Below are positions 1 to 9,273 of a stretch of DNA of 64,000 nucleotides, one piece after another. Each line of letters starts with the position of its first letter. Position 1 is the stretch's first letter. The stretch lies in the NCBI GenBank assembly GCA_965260995.1, contig CBDHCD010000001.1:558001-622000 (forward strand). Reading direction: 5' to 3'. The position numbers and the translations under genes were made by a program. Below the pieces are notes generated by a model, which worked only from the letters and a program-made list of their open reading frames with translations, had not been told where the DNA came from and did not search any database. This stretch comes from JBBROS01 sp965260995. Its GTDB lineage: Bacteria; Pseudomonadota; Alphaproteobacteria; Acetobacterales; Acetobacteraceae.

Positions 1-22
1 CAATGAACACCGACACCGCCAC

Positions 23-408
23 CTACACCACGACCGAAATCAGCCTTGCTAAGCGGCGCCGACGAGGCTGGCGGCGAGCGCATCCGCTTCGCGTCTGCCA
101 TCCTGCCGCGCTGGAGCAGGTCTGGCCAGCGACCCGGCCCAGCGCTGCACGGTTCACACCATTCGTACGCAATCGCGTGGTTTTAGGCGGCGCTGGGCCG
201 TTGCTGCCCGGAGGCGGGGAGCGCAGCGGGATGACATGACGGATTTCCAGACGGCCTTCGCCGACGATGATGCGATCGATCACCAGCTGCAAGATGCCCT
301 GCTTCTCCGTCAGGGTGGCATCGGCTAGGCGGCTGCGGACACGATCGCAGAACGCCGCCACGTCGGTCCGCACCGCCTCGGCTTGGAGCCGCTGCTGGCA
401 TAGGCGCG
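23..408 (-). pseudogene. C-terminal fragment of a serine site-specific recombinase
   Basis: The minus-strand reading frame carries a stretch (FCDRVRSRL, then QLVIDRIIV, then EIRHVIPL) that I recognise as the coiled-coil and C-terminal end of large serine recombinases. These proteins cut and rejoin DNA at attachment or resolution sites. The catalytic N-terminal domain is absent: upstream, the frame runs into the left inverted repeat of an IS1595-type element at 410, so the insertion separated or replaced the rest. Beyond that element (1512-1972) I see no continuation. The tail after EIRHVIPL is arginine-rich and may be out of the original frame. It is a dead fragment. Confidence 0.6.
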
Positions 409-409
409 T

Positions 410-1511
410 GGCTCTTGTCGGGTTCCGGGGTGTTGGCCTGCGTCATCTGACAAGTGCGGTGACGAGTGCACCGAGCAAGGCTTTGCCGCGTCGGCGAGCG
501 TTGTGCACGAACTGGAAGAAGCCGAGATAGAGCGGCAGCTTGTCTTGCGAGATGCCCCGGTGCGGTCGCAGCCAGGAACGTAGGAGCGACCAAAGCCCTT
601 CCATGGTGTTGACGTGGACCTCGCAGAACCCGTCGCCGTCCTCGTCGCGGGCGTATTCGCCGCGCCCGTGGCAGACCGTTTTGTGTCCGTAGCCCCAAGC
701 CGGCAGACGTGCGTAGATGCTGTATTCGTCCGTGTGGATCAGAGTGCCCGGGGCGACGGCGGCGGTGATGACCGGCTTGATCGTGTTCTGCTGCACGTTG
801 GCCAGCATCTGCAGCACCACCTGGCCGCCGCGCTGGATCAGGCCAAGGATCGGCGGCTTGTCCTTCTCCAGCGTGCCGCGGCCCGGCGCGCCTGCCAGCC
901 TGCGGCACCGGCCGAGCCGCCCCTTTTGGCCACTTCTTCCGGCTGCCCCTTGTGCCCGGCTACGACGTAGACCTCGTCGATTTCCACCGCGCCCTGTAGC
1001 TTTACCACCGGCACTTTGGCGACCAGCCCCCGGCGCAGCTGCTCCGTCATGGCCTGCACGTCCGACACGGCCAAGCCCAGCTCACCTGCGATCTGCCGGC
1101 TGGAAAGCTTCAGGCCCATGAAGTAGAGGCACAGCACCCACACGCGCAGCGGCTGATGGTGCCCGGCCAGCACGGTGCCGGTGAGGTCGTCGAAGCGGGA
1201 CGTGCACGCCTTGCACCGGTAGCGCTGCCGACAAGGCTGTGTGTCGTCGCACCCATCCCGGACCACCGCGGAGCTATCGCACCCGGGGCAACGCACGCCT
1301 TCCGGCCAACGGTGCTGGCGCACAAAGGCGAAGCACTTGGCGTCGTCCATCAGGCCGGACAGGTTGACCAAGTCAGGTGCAGCCATGAACGCCAAAGCTC
1401 CTCAAATGAGAACGGGCGGTCGATCATCCCGCCGCTTTCATCACATCAGAAGCTCGCCAGAACCACCAGTCTCGTCTCTGCATGCCAACACCCCGGAACC
1501 CGACAAGAGCC
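410..1511 (-). mobile_element. IS1595-type insertion sequence with 28-bp inverted repeats
   Basis: Perfect terminal inverted repeats start GGCTCTTGTCGGG: left 410-437, right 1484-1511. They enclose one transposase gene on the minus strand, and the total length is about 1.1 kb, normal for this family. The expected 8-bp target duplication is not seen (402-409 and 1512-1519 differ), so the flanks have been rearranged since insertion. Confidence 0.8.
443..1395 (-). pseudogene. IS1595-family transposase, split by a -1 frameshift
   Basis: The transposase catalyses DDE-type cut-and-paste movement of the enclosing element. The first frame (1395 down to about 930) has the N-terminal zinc-ribbon (CPGC, then CKAC), a helix-turn-helix region and the first catalytic block EIDEVYVVAGHKG. 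The second frame (about 930 to 443) supplies the remainder: GTLEKDKPP, IHTDEYSIY and the C-terminal VHVNTMEGLWSLLR. Joining them needs a -1 shift around an A4G4 run (complement of 920-927). I treat this as an inactivating indel, because members of this family are normally encoded in one frame; programmed slippage cannot be excluded. Confidence 0.75.
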
Positions 1512-1972
1512 AAAACGCTTTAGAAGAGATATTAACCCCATTTGGGCCGATCAGTGCACTCGATTACGACACTCAATCAGCATTCAACATTGAATACGCT
1601 GCAATCGCGGAGTCCTATCATCAGTCTGCAGAACGTTTGAAGCCGACTATCCGGAACTGTCCGGTTTCGGGCAGGTCCCGGCACTCTGTCCAAAAACTGG
1701 CTATCCGAACTTTCGGACATGCGATGAATTTCGGGCAGCCTTTTCGGGCGAGTTTGGTTTGTCCCGCGCATCCTCGTCACGTTCGCGTTTGCACCCTTGG
1801 TCAGACTACCGACAATCAGCTCGGGGCAATCCAGGCTGCCGGTTTCAGCATTGAACCTCGGCGGGTCGGGACCGAGACGATAGCTTGGATATCAGCCGCA
1901 TCAGCGCCCTGGTCGCAATCCACCATGCGGATGCCTGTCCACATTCAACGCAGTAAGATAGAGAGTGCCACG
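1512..1972. other. Gene-free stretch with a small palindrome
   Basis: No recognisable gene on either strand. A 14-bp palindrome TCCGAACTTTCGGA-like site lies at 1704-1717, with a related half-site TCCGGAACTGTCCGG just upstream (about 1650-1664). Such sites could be recombinase subsites, given the recombinase tail nearby, but that is speculation. Confidence 0.35.
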
Positions 1973-3172
1973 CTCACCACCTATCAGTTGCTGGAACACT
2001 CCAAAGTTGTGGGATGGGCTGAAGGGTTTGGAGCAGGTTTGCGATGCGCCGCAGGCCGCGCGTGAACCACGACGTCATGCTGCGCAGGACGTTCTTCGGC
2101 TGTTGTTCCGGGCGTCTGCGTTCGGCAGGCGTGGCATGATGGACCGCATCCCATTGTCCTGTGGACACGGCGAAGTAGAGTGCCAGCGCCATGACCAGGA
2201 TGAGCCTGGCCAGCCGGTCGGGGAAGCGGATCTGGCTGTCTTCCAGGCCGAAGCCACGCGTTTTGAAGTCGGAGAACATTGGCTCAATGCCCCAGCGCCG
2301 GGCGTAGTCGAGCGTGGTGAGGTAGCCCGGGGCCTCGGACATGGCGACGATCCAGGGCTCCTCGTGGCCAGGGTCCTGGATAAGGCCGACGTTGGTGCGC
2401 ACCCGGCGCGCGGTGAGCTCCACTCCCGTCAGATAAGGCGTGTCCCGGGCCAGTTTCTCAACCGAGCCTGCGTCAGCACCGTCGAGCCACACACGCAGAT
2501 TGCCCTTCAATCGCAGCCGGTAGTCCCAGCCCAGCACCTGGCAGTGGGCGATCAGAGCGGGCGTGCCGTAGAACCGGTCGCCCAGCAACCGCACACGAGC
2601 CTCTTCAGGCAACCAAGCCACTACGGTGTCGAGCAAGCCTTTCTGCACGCCAAAGCCAATGGCACCCTCGGTCTCCTCCACCCGCCAAGCCAGCGGCAAG
2701 GCGCGCTCACCCCAGCGCAGGGCCAGCATGAGGATCTGATGCCGCTCGGACGCCCGGCTCTGATCCAAGATCAGGTCCACCCGCTCGCCTGGCCCCGCTT
2801 CGGCCTGCGCCCGCGCCAACACCTCGCGTGCGAACGCCAGCATCACCGCATCGCACTCGATCAGCGGGTTCGCCAGCACGCGCACGATCCACTGGTAGCG
2901 CATGTCGATCCGGTCCGGCTGACGCGGCAGGGCGGCCGCCAGCGACATCAGGTTGGCGCTGCGCTCGCTCAGCATGGTCGCAACCAGAAGCGCCAAGTTC
3001 TCCCGCTGCGTCTTGCGCTGCCAGGGCAGCCGCTCATGCAGCACCACGCTGATGCTCCCGGCCACATGCTCGATCCCGCCCATCCAAACACCCAATCCGT
3101 CTAGGATTGGGCCTTCATCACACCACAGGTCGGACCGTCAACCACTCGGGGCCGAAACTGATAGGTGGTGAG
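1973..3172 (-). mobile_element. Complete IS4-type insertion sequence, 1200 bp, with 10-bp target duplication
   Basis: Perfect 15-bp inverted repeats CTCACCACCTATCAG lie at 1973-1987 and, reversed, at 3158-3172. They are flanked by an identical direct repeat GAGTGCCACG at 1963-1972 and 3173-3182. A clean target duplication and an intact transposase gene indicate recent insertion into otherwise unannotated DNA. Confidence 0.93.
1974..3095 (-). CDS. IS4-family transposase
   Basis: 373 residues, intact. A DDE transposase that moves the enclosing element. Catalytic blocks are visible: ILDQS (first Asp), LLGDRFYG (second Asp) and YARRWGIEPMFSDFK, which fits the Y-(2)-R-(3)-E-(6)-K signature that defines the IS4 superfamily. 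The gene fills the element and its stop codon lies within the left inverted repeat, typical of compact insertion sequences. No frameshift or missing catalytic residue, so it is potentially active. Confidence 0.93.
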   Translation of the reverse strand: MGVWMGGIEHVAGSISVVLHERLPWQRKTQRENLALLVATMLSERSANLMSLAAALPRQPDRIDMRYQWIVRVLANPLIECDAVMLAFAREVLARAQAEAGPGERVDLILDQSRASERHQILMLALRWGERALPLAWRVEETEGAIGFGVQKGLLDTVVAWLPEEARVRLLGDRFYGTPALIAHCQVLGWDYRLRLKGNLRVWLDGADAGSVEKLARDTPYLTGVELTARRVRTNVGLIQDPGHEEPWIVAMSEAPGYLTTLDYARRWGIEPMFSDFKTRGFGLEDSQIRFPDRLARLILVMALALYFAVSTGQWDAVHHATPAERRRPEQQPKNVLRSMTSWFTRGLRRIANLLQTLQPIPQLWSVPATDRW

Positions 3173-3182
3173 GAGTGCCACG

Positions 3183-3378
3183 TCACAATGCAGCAATCCA
3201 TGCGAATATCAAGTTGAAACGCAGCATATCGGATTGCGTGCAGTATCTAATGACTTAATAGGGCATGCTTTTAGATGTCATCATAGACTACAGCTTGACA
3301 GCGTCCTTACGGAACTCAGTAAACGAGTCACGATCGCGATCCCTGTCGGGAGAAACGGCGGGCCTGTCGGCACCCGGA
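3183..3378. other. Intergenic region downstream of the efflux operon
   Basis: About 200 bp between the IS4-type element and the end of the efflux permease gene. It is more AT-rich than its surroundings, and I see no gene or convincing terminator. Confidence 0.4.
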
Positions 3379-5013
3379 TCAGTGGGCGGGACCTCCGCCG
3401 CCCTCCTTCACGCCGGACGACAAGAAGAAGCACAGCGGCACGACGCACAGCGACATGATGGCGGTGATCATGAACACGTCACCGTAAGCCAGGAACGCCG
3501 CCTGCGTGTGCAGTTGCTGGTAAAGCCAATTGGTCGCGAGTTGGTCCGTGGCGCTGGGCGGATGACCCAGGGCGAGGAAGTCGTGTTGCAACCGGTTCAT
3601 GGTCATGCTGTAGCCGAGGTCGAGCGGGCCGGTGTTCTGCGCCAGGTGCGCCTGCCGCACCTGGCTGCGCTCCGTGACCAACGCCGTCGCCGCCGAGATC
3701 GAGAGTGAGCCGAAGTAGTTGCGGAACATGGTGAACAGCGCGGCGGCATCGGCGTTCGCCGATTGCGGCAGCGTGGAGAATGCGATCGTGGTGATCGGGA
3801 CGAACAGGAACCCGAGACCGATCGTCTGCGTGGCGCGCATGGCGGTCAGTGTCCAGAAATCGATGTTCGGCGCGAGATAGTGCGAATAGACCAGCGAGCA
3901 CGCCATGCTGAAGAAGCCGAACGCGATCAGGTATTTCAGCGGCACCTTGCCTGACAGGAACCCCACGATGGGGATGAGCGCGATCACGACGAGACCGCCC
4001 GGCGACAGGATCAAGCCGGCCCAGGTCGCGGTGTAGCCGAGCTGTTGCTGCGCGAGCTGGGGGATGATCACGGCGCTCGCATACAGCACGACCGCCATCG
4101 CCGCGATCATGACGGAACCGAGCGCGAAGTTGCGGTCCGCGAACACGCGGATGTCCACCACCGGCTTGTCCGTGTAGAGCAGCCAGGCGATGGCGCCGAA
4201 GATGCCGAGCAAGGCCAGGATGAATAGGATCAGGATGCCGGTCGAGCCGAACCAGTCGGCGTCCTCGCCGCGGTCGGCGAACACTTCCAGGCAGCCCAGG
4301 CCCAGGGTGATGAGCGCCAGGCCAATGTAGTCGATGCCGCCGGGCCGTGACTTCGCCCAGGGCGGGTCCTCGACCAGCGCCTGCACGGCGAAGAAGGTGG
4401 CGATGCCGATCGGCACGTTGATGTAGAACACCCAACGCCACGAGTAGGAGTCGGTCAGGACGCCGCCGAGCGTCGGCCCGACCACGGGGGCGACGATCGT
4501 GGCGACCGCGGTGATGGCGAACGCCTTGCCTCGCAAGGCGGGCGGGAAGGTGTCGAGGATGATGGACTGCTGGTTCGGCTGCAGCCCGCCGCCGAAGAAA
4601 CCCTGGACGAAGCGGAAAATGATCAGCTCGCCGAGGTTGGTCGACGCGCCGCACAGGAACGAGCACGCCGTGAACCCGCCGATGCAGATCAGGAAGTATC
4701 GCTTGCGGCCGAACACGCTGCTGAGCCAGCCGGAGATGGTCAGCACGATGCCGTTGGCCAGCAGGTAGGACGTGAGCGCCCAGGTCGCCTGCTCGTAGCT
4801 CGACGCCATGGACCCGGCGATGTGTGGCAGCGACACGTTGACGATGGTGGTGTCGAGCACCTCCATGAACGCGCCGAGCGTCACGACGACGGCGATCAGC
4901 CAGCGGTTGTGGCCGGGATCCCAGTCGCGGTTGCCAGCTTTCCCGCCATCTCCCGCCTCGCCGGCCTCGTCGGACGCCTCGCCCTCATCCGTCCCGGCTC
5001 GCGCCTCGCTCAT
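3379..5013 (-). CDS. emrB: DHA2-family (EmrB/QacA-type) multidrug efflux permease
   Basis: 544 residues with about 14 hydrophobic segments. It exports toxic compounds by proton antiport, working with the membrane-fusion protein encoded just upstream. Motif FMEVLDTTIVNVSLPHIAG in the first helix and GWLSSVFGRKRYF in the loop between helices 2 and 3 are hallmarks of DHA2 exporters. I chose the ATG at 5013 because it overlaps the emrA stop codon by four bases (ATGA), giving an acidic N-terminus MSEARAGTDEGE; a frame extension upstream exists but would run inside emrA. The C-terminus is intact. The substrate is unknown; the neighbouring flavin monooxygenase and SDR suggest aromatic or quinone-like compounds, which is inference. 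Confidence 0.92.
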   Translation of the reverse strand: MSEARAGTDEGEASDEAGEAGDGGKAGNRDWDPGHNRWLIAVVVTLGAFMEVLDTTIVNVSLPHIAGSMASSYEQATWALTSYLLANGIVLTISGWLSSVFGRKRYFLICIGGFTACSFLCGASTNLGELIIFRFVQGFFGGGLQPNQQSIILDTFPPALRGKAFAITAVATIVAPVVGPTLGGVLTDSYSWRWVFYINVPIGIATFFAVQALVEDPPWAKSRPGGIDYIGLALITLGLGCLEVFADRGEDADWFGSTGILILFILALLGIFGAIAWLLYTDKPVVDIRVFADRNFALGSVMIAAMAVVLYASAVIIPQLAQQQLGYTATWAGLILSPGGLVVIALIPIVGFLSGKVPLKYLIAFGFFSMACSLVYSHYLAPNIDFWTLTAMRATQTIGLGFLFVPITTIAFSTLPQSANADAAALFTMFRNYFGSLSISAATALVTERSQVRQAHLAQNTGPLDLGYSMTMNRLQHDFLALGHPPSATDQLATNWLYQQLHTQAAFLAYGDVFMITAIMSLCVVPLCFFLSSGVKEGGGGPAH

Positions 5014-6131
5014 TCGAAATACACCGTCGGCAGGACCGAGAGGCCGAGCGGCACGGTCCAATCTTTCGGCAAGCCGCTGTCGATGACGATCTTGACCGGC
5101 ACGCGCTGCACGATCTTGACAAAGTTGCCGGTGGCGTTCTCGGCCGGGAAGGCGCTGAACTTCGTGCCGGAGCCGCGCTGGATGCTGTCGACATGGCCGC
5201 GCAGCTTCAGATCCGGGTAGGCGTCCACCTCGATGTCGACCTTCTGGCCCGGCTTCATGCGGGTGAGCTGCGTTTCCTTGAAGTTCGCGGTGACCCAGGT
5301 GTCGGGCGTGACCAGCGCCATGATTTGTTGGCCGGGTTGCAGGAAGTTGCCCTGCTCCACGTTGCGCTTGGTGACGGTGCCGTCTTGCGGTGCGGTGACC
5401 TGGGCGTAGGACAGGTTGAGCATGGCTTGGTTAAGCTGTCCCTTCACCTGCTCAACCTGGCCTTGCCATTGCTTCACCTGAGCGTCGGCCTGGTCGATGT
5501 TCTGCTGGATCAGGTTGGCTTGGGCGACTTGCGCGCGGGCCACCTCCACTTGGCCCTGCGCCGATTTCAGGCCGGCGGTGGACTGGTCCACGCTCTGCTG
5601 CGTGGTGGCCGCGCGCGACACGCTGTGCTGGCGGTTGTAATCGGATTGCGCGTTGACGAGCGTCCCCTGCGCCTGGGCGAGCTGGCCCTGCGCCTGGGCG
5701 AGCTGCGCCGGGAAGGTGACGCGCGCCTTGGCGAGATCGGCGCGGGCGCTGGCCAGCTGCGCTTGCGCCTGCTGGAGCTGCCCCTCAGCCTGCTCGCGCG
5801 CGGTCTCGTAAGGCCGAGGGTCGATCTGCACGAGCAGGTCGCCTTCGTGGACGAACTGGTTGTCGTTGACCGCGAGCGTGACGACCACGCCGCTGACCTG
5901 CGGCGCGATCATCACGGCCCGGCCGTCCGTGTAGGCGTCGTCGGTGTCGGTCTGGTTGCGGTGCAGGAACCACCAGATGCCGCCGCCGACCGCCGCGAGC
6001 GCCACCACCGCGGCCAAGATGATGAGCGGCCACTTGGAGCCCTTCTTCTTGCCACCATCCTGGCCCTTGGCGTCCTCGGCGGATTGCTTCGGCTCGTCCG
6101 CCTCGGTTCGAGCGGTCTGGTCATCCGGCAT
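5010..6131 (-). CDS. emrA: EmrA/HlyD-type membrane fusion protein of the efflux pump
   Basis: 373 residues. A short cytoplasmic N-terminus rich in charged residues precedes one transmembrane helix (PLIILAAVVALAAVGGGIWW, about residues 35-54). A periplasmic domain follows, with lipoyl halves (DDAYTDGRAVMIAPQVSG and later VTAPQDGTVTKRNVEQG) flanking a long Ala/Gln-rich coiled-coil hairpin of about 150 residues. It links the inner-membrane exporter to an outer-membrane channel in EmrAB-TolC-type pumps. It is co-transcribed with the downstream emrB by a 4-base overlap. No TolC-like gene is in the window, so a channel encoded elsewhere is presumably used. Confidence 0.92.
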   Translation of the reverse strand: MPDDQTARTEADEPKQSAEDAKGQDGGKKKGSKWPLIILAAVVALAAVGGGIWWFLHRNQTDTDDAYTDGRAVMIAPQVSGVVVTLAVNDNQFVHEGDLLVQIDPRPYETAREQAEGQLQQAQAQLASARADLAKARVTFPAQLAQAQGQLAQAQGTLVNAQSDYNRQHSVSRAATTQQSVDQSTAGLKSAQGQVEVARAQVAQANLIQQNIDQADAQVKQWQGQVEQVKGQLNQAMLNLSYAQVTAPQDGTVTKRNVEQGNFLQPGQQIMALVTPDTWVTANFKETQLTRMKPGQKVDIEVDAYPDLKLRGHVDSIQRGSGTKFSAFPAENATGNFVKIVQRVPVKIVIDSGLPKDWTVPLGLSVLPTVYFE

Positions 6132-6174
6132 GGCGCCTCACCCTGCTTCGGCGGCGGCTGCGACGGCGCCGGCG

Positions 6175-7080
6175 TCAGGCAATCCCCAAACCTCCGGTCA
6201 CGCCATAGACCTCGCCCGTCACGTAGCTCGCCTCCTGCGACGCCAGGAACACGTACACCGGCGCCAACTCCACCGGCTGCCCCGGCCGCCCGAACGGGAC
6301 CGTGGTGCCGAACTGCTTCACCTTGTCCATTGCTTGCCCGCCGCTGGGCTGCAGCGGGGTCCAGAACGGCCCCGGCGCCACCGCGTTCACCCGGACGCCG
6401 CGCTCGATCATCTGGTGCGACAACGCCTTGGTGAACGCGACGATGCCCGCCTTGGTCATGGCGTAGGCCAGCACCGCCTGCTCCGGCTTGTAGGCCTGCA
6501 CGGACGCCGTGTTGATGATCGCGGCCCCGGGCGGAAGCAGCGGCCCCGCCGCCTGCGTGATCCAGAACAGCGCGTAAAGGTTGACCTTGAGCGTGCGGTC
6601 GAACTCCTCGGCCGACACCTCCGCCAGCGCCGGCCGACTTTCCTGGTGCCCGGCGTTGTTGACCAGGATGTCGAGCCCGCCCAGTCCTTCCGCCGCGCGC
6701 GCCACCATCTGCCGGCAGAACGCCTCCGACCCCACGTCACCCGGCACCGGCAGCGCCCGGCGGCCCTCCTGCTCGATCAGCCGGACCACCTCCCGCGCGT
6801 CCGCCTCCTCGCTGGGCAGATAACCGATCGCCACGTCCGCGCCTTCCCGCGCGAACGCGATCGCCGCCGCCCGGCCGATCCCGGAGTCGCCGCCGGTCAC
6901 CAGCGCCTTGCGGCCGAGCAGCCGCCCGTTGCCGCGGTAGCTTGTTTCGCCGTGGTCGGGCGGCGGGTCCATCCTGCTGGCGAGCCCCGGCGGGTCCTGC
7001 TCGGGTGTCTCGAACGGCGGCTTGGGATACTGGTCCCGCGGGTCCTGCATCCGCAGGCGCTCTCGTGACGGATCGGCCAT
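6175..7080 (-). CDS. SDR-family oxidoreductase of the YghA/YdaD type
   Basis: 301 residues. NAD(P)-dependent short-chain dehydrogenase with a roughly 45-residue N-terminal extension (PPFETPEQDPPGLASRMDP) typical of the YghA/YdaD general-stress subgroup. The Rossmann motif TGGDSGIGRAAA, the structural NNAG, the catalytic Ser in INTASVQAY and the YAMTK Tyr-Lys pair are all present. The substrate is unknown; related enzymes reduce aldehydes or ketones, or oxidise sugars. It lies 43 bp upstream of emrA and 11 bp downstream of the isochorismatase-like gene on the same strand, so the five genes from 9273 to 3379 could form one transcription unit. Confidence 0.88.
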   Translation of the reverse strand: MADPSRERLRMQDPRDQYPKPPFETPEQDPPGLASRMDPPPDHGETSYRGNGRLLGRKALVTGGDSGIGRAAAIAFAREGADVAIGYLPSEEADAREVVRLIEQEGRRALPVPGDVGSEAFCRQMVARAAEGLGGLDILVNNAGHQESRPALAEVSAEEFDRTLKVNLYALFWITQAAGPLLPPGAAIINTASVQAYKPEQAVLAYAMTKAGIVAFTKALSHQMIERGVRVNAVAPGPFWTPLQPSGGQAMDKVKQFGTTVPFGRPGQPVELAPVYVFLASQEASYVTGEVYGVTGGLGIA

Positions 7081-7091
7081 GCGTCGCTCTT

Positions 7092-7682
7092 TCAGCCCAG
7101 CCGCAGTTGTTGCACGAGCGCGAACATCTGCTTGCCCTTCTCCGTCGTCAAGTCTGGCGCGAGCTTCGTCGCGATCGACACCACCGACGTGGTGACCGCC
7201 CCTGCGGCCTCGATCTGGCGCAAGGCCGCCGCTTCGGTGGCCACGGACATGCCGCCGCAGGCGTCCACCGGCACCAGCGCGTCGTAGCCGCGGGTGCGAG
7301 CGTCGATCGCCGCGTGCAACACCGCCACCTCGGTCGCGAACCCGGCGACGATGAGGGTCCTGCGCCCCGTGCCGGCCAGGGCGTCGTTGGTCGCCGGGTC
7401 GAGGAACGCGCTGGCGCCGGCGCGCAGCTTCTGCGGCGCGAACGCGTCCTCGCCTCGCAGTTCGGCGATCAGCTCCGGCGGTTTCTCCTGTTCCGGCACG
7501 ACGCTGATCACGATCGGCAACCGGAACAGCTTCGCCAGCTGCAGCAGCACGCCGGCCGACGCTCCCAGCGCGTCCGGCGGCGTCGTCTTGCTGCGCGCCA
7601 CGATCTGCACCTGCAGGTCGATGATCAGGACCTGCGCCGTGTCGGCGGACAGCGCGGACCAGGCCGGGTCGACGTCAGGCAT
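7092..7682 (-). CDS. Isochorismatase-like hydrolase lacking the catalytic cysteine
   Basis: 196 residues, cysteine-hydrolase/isochorismatase fold. The conserved Asp is in VLIIDLQ, a Lys precedes GASAF, and the cis-peptide region GFATEVAVLHAA is recognisable. The position normally held by the nucleophilic Cys (TEVCV in the YcaC-like enzymes) is Ala here. True isochorismatases also lack the Cys, so activity on a vinyl ether or loss of activity are both possible. The start at 7682 (MPDVDPAW) gives a short overlap with the monooxygenase stop at 7675, which implies translational coupling; an upstream Met at 7700 is less likely. Confidence 0.8.
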   Translation of the reverse strand: MPDVDPAWSALSADTAQVLIIDLQVQIVARSKTTPPDALGASAGVLLQLAKLFRLPIVISVVPEQEKPPELIAELRGEDAFAPQKLRAGASAFLDPATNDALAGTGRRTLIVAGFATEVAVLHAAIDARTRGYDALVPVDACGGMSVATEAAALRQIEAAGAVTTSVVSIATKLAPDLTTEKGKQMFALVQQLRLG

Positions 7683-9273
7683 GGGCCGCCACCTTCGCAA
7701 TGAGCCACTCGTCGCAGTACCGCGCCAGCGCCGGCGCCGAAGTCTCCGTGCCGGTGAAGGCGACGTAGCCGTCGGGCCGGACGAGGAGCATCGCGGGCCG
7801 GCGGCCGAACAGCTTCTCGAACGCGGCCGTGTCGCCGGCCGCGGCCACTTGGTGCACGTGCATCAGGTGACGCCAGCCGCCAACGGCCCGGCTGAACTCG
7901 GCATGCGACTGATCGGCGTCCGTCAGGTTGCTGTAGAACAGCGTGAACATCGACGGGTCCAGCAAGCTGAACAGGGTTGCGGGCCTCGATTCGGCCGGCG
8001 TTCCGCGCTTGAGAACCGTGACCGGCAGGTCCGGCATCCGGTCGCCGGGGCGCAAGCTGCCCGGATGGCCGTCCGAGATCGATAGGGGGCTGCCGTGGTA
8101 GTTGAGCCCGAGCTGGCTCATGCGCTCGGTGCTGTTCTCCTGCACCGCGTCGGTGCCGACGATCCAGGGCGCGACGTGGTTGAAGATCGTGCGGAATACC
8201 GCGTTCTCCTGGCCGATTGTCGCCGTCAGCCCTTCCGTCTTGGTCAGCACGTTCTCGATCACCGGCACGCGCTCGGTCGTGTAGGTTTCGAGCAACGCGG
8301 GCTTGGCCTGGCCCTTCATCACCATCGCCATCTTCCAGCCCAGGTTCATCATGTCTTGCATGCCGGTGTTCATGCCTTGGGCGCCGGCCGGGCTGTGGAT
8401 GTGCGCGGAGTCGCCGCCGACGAACACCCGCTCCACGCTCATGCGGTGGATCATGCGGCTGTTGATGTGGAACCACGAGCTCCAGCTCATGTCGCGGAGC
8501 TTGGCCGGCACCGGCGAGCGCTGGTCATAGAGCCGCTGCAGCTCGCCGAGTGACGGCTCGGTGTCCTTGGACGGCGTACTGATCGGGTTGCTGGCGATCA
8601 TGCGGTAGCGCTGGCTGCCCATCGGGAACAGGCCGAGGAAGCCGTGCTCGGAGGAGAAGATGTGGAAGTCGTGCTCGGGCAGCTCGCTGTCGACGTAGAA
8701 GTCGCCCAACGCGTATTGCTCGTCGAGCGACTTGCCCTCGAACGTCAGGCCGAGCGTTTGCCGGGCCGTGCTGTGTGCGCCCTCGGCCGAGATCAGGTAG
8801 GCGCACTCGATCTCCTCGACCGAGCCGTCCCGCTTGTGCAGCACGGCGTTGAGCGTCGTGCGGTGCTCGGGCTGGGCGAAGGCGTTCATGGTCACGCCCC
8901 ATTCGATCTCGACGCCGGCCTTGTCCAGCGCGTCGCGCAGCACCTGCTCCGTCTCGGCCTGCGACACGAACAGCAGGTAGTTGTACTTGCTGTCGATGCG
9001 GCTGAACTCGAGCCGGAAGATGCGCTTGCCGCCGCCGTAGGCGCTGGCCGCCACCGCGTGGTTGCCGCGCTCGACCAGCGGCGCACCGATGCCGCGCTGC
9101 TCGAACAGTTCGAGCGTGCGCGCCTGCACGCCGATGGCGCGGGACGTCGTGGCCGGCGTCTCCCTTCGCTCGACGATGCGGACCGGGATGCCGAAGCGCG
9201 AAAGCTCGAGAGCCGCCATCATGCCGGTCGGCCCGGCGCCCGCGATCAGCACCGGTGCGAGTGTTTCATTCAT
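7675..9273 (-). CDS. FAD-dependent aromatic-ring monooxygenase (PheA/TfdB type)
   Basis: 532 residues, class A flavoprotein hydroxylase. The N-terminal GAGPTGMMAALELSRFG is the FAD-binding Rossmann motif, and FVGGDSAHIHSPAGAQGMNTGMQD is the second FAD-ribityl motif. The C-terminal roughly 150 residues form the thioredoxin-like domain found in phenol hydroxylase-type members. These enzymes use NAD(P)H and O2 to hydroxylate phenols, polyketides or resorcinols. It is the first gene of the minus-strand run leading to the efflux pump, consistent with modification and export, or with degradation of an aromatic compound. The substrate cannot be read from the sequence. Confidence 0.88.
   Translation of the reverse strand: MNETLAPVLIAGAGPTGMMAALELSRFGIPVRIVERRETPATTSRAIGVQARTLELFEQRGIGAPLVERGNHAVAASAYGGGKRIFRLEFSRIDSKYNYLLFVSQAETEQVLRDALDKAGVEIEWGVTMNAFAQPEHRTTLNAVLHKRDGSVEEIECAYLISAEGAHSTARQTLGLTFEGKSLDEQYALGDFYVDSELPEHDFHIFSSEHGFLGLFPMGSQRYRMIASNPISTPSKDTEPSLGELQRLYDQRSPVPAKLRDMSWSSWFHINSRMIHRMSVERVFVGGDSAHIHSPAGAQGMNTGMQDMMNLGWKMAMVMKGQAKPALLETYTTERVPVIENVLTKTEGLTATIGQENAVFRTIFNHVAPWIVGTDAVQENSTERMSQLGLNYHGSPLSISDGHPGSLRPGDRMPDLPVTVLKRGTPAESRPATLFSLLDPSMFTLFYSNLTDADQSHAEFSRAVGGWRHLMHVHQVAAAGDTAAFEKLFGRRPAMLLVRPDGYVAFTGTETSAPALARYCDEWLIAKVAAHA

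Noticed and set aside
1965..3104. A 379-codon plus-strand frame across the IS4-type element
   Set aside because: Antisense shadow of the intact IS4 transposase, which has its DDE and YREK motifs on the minus strand.
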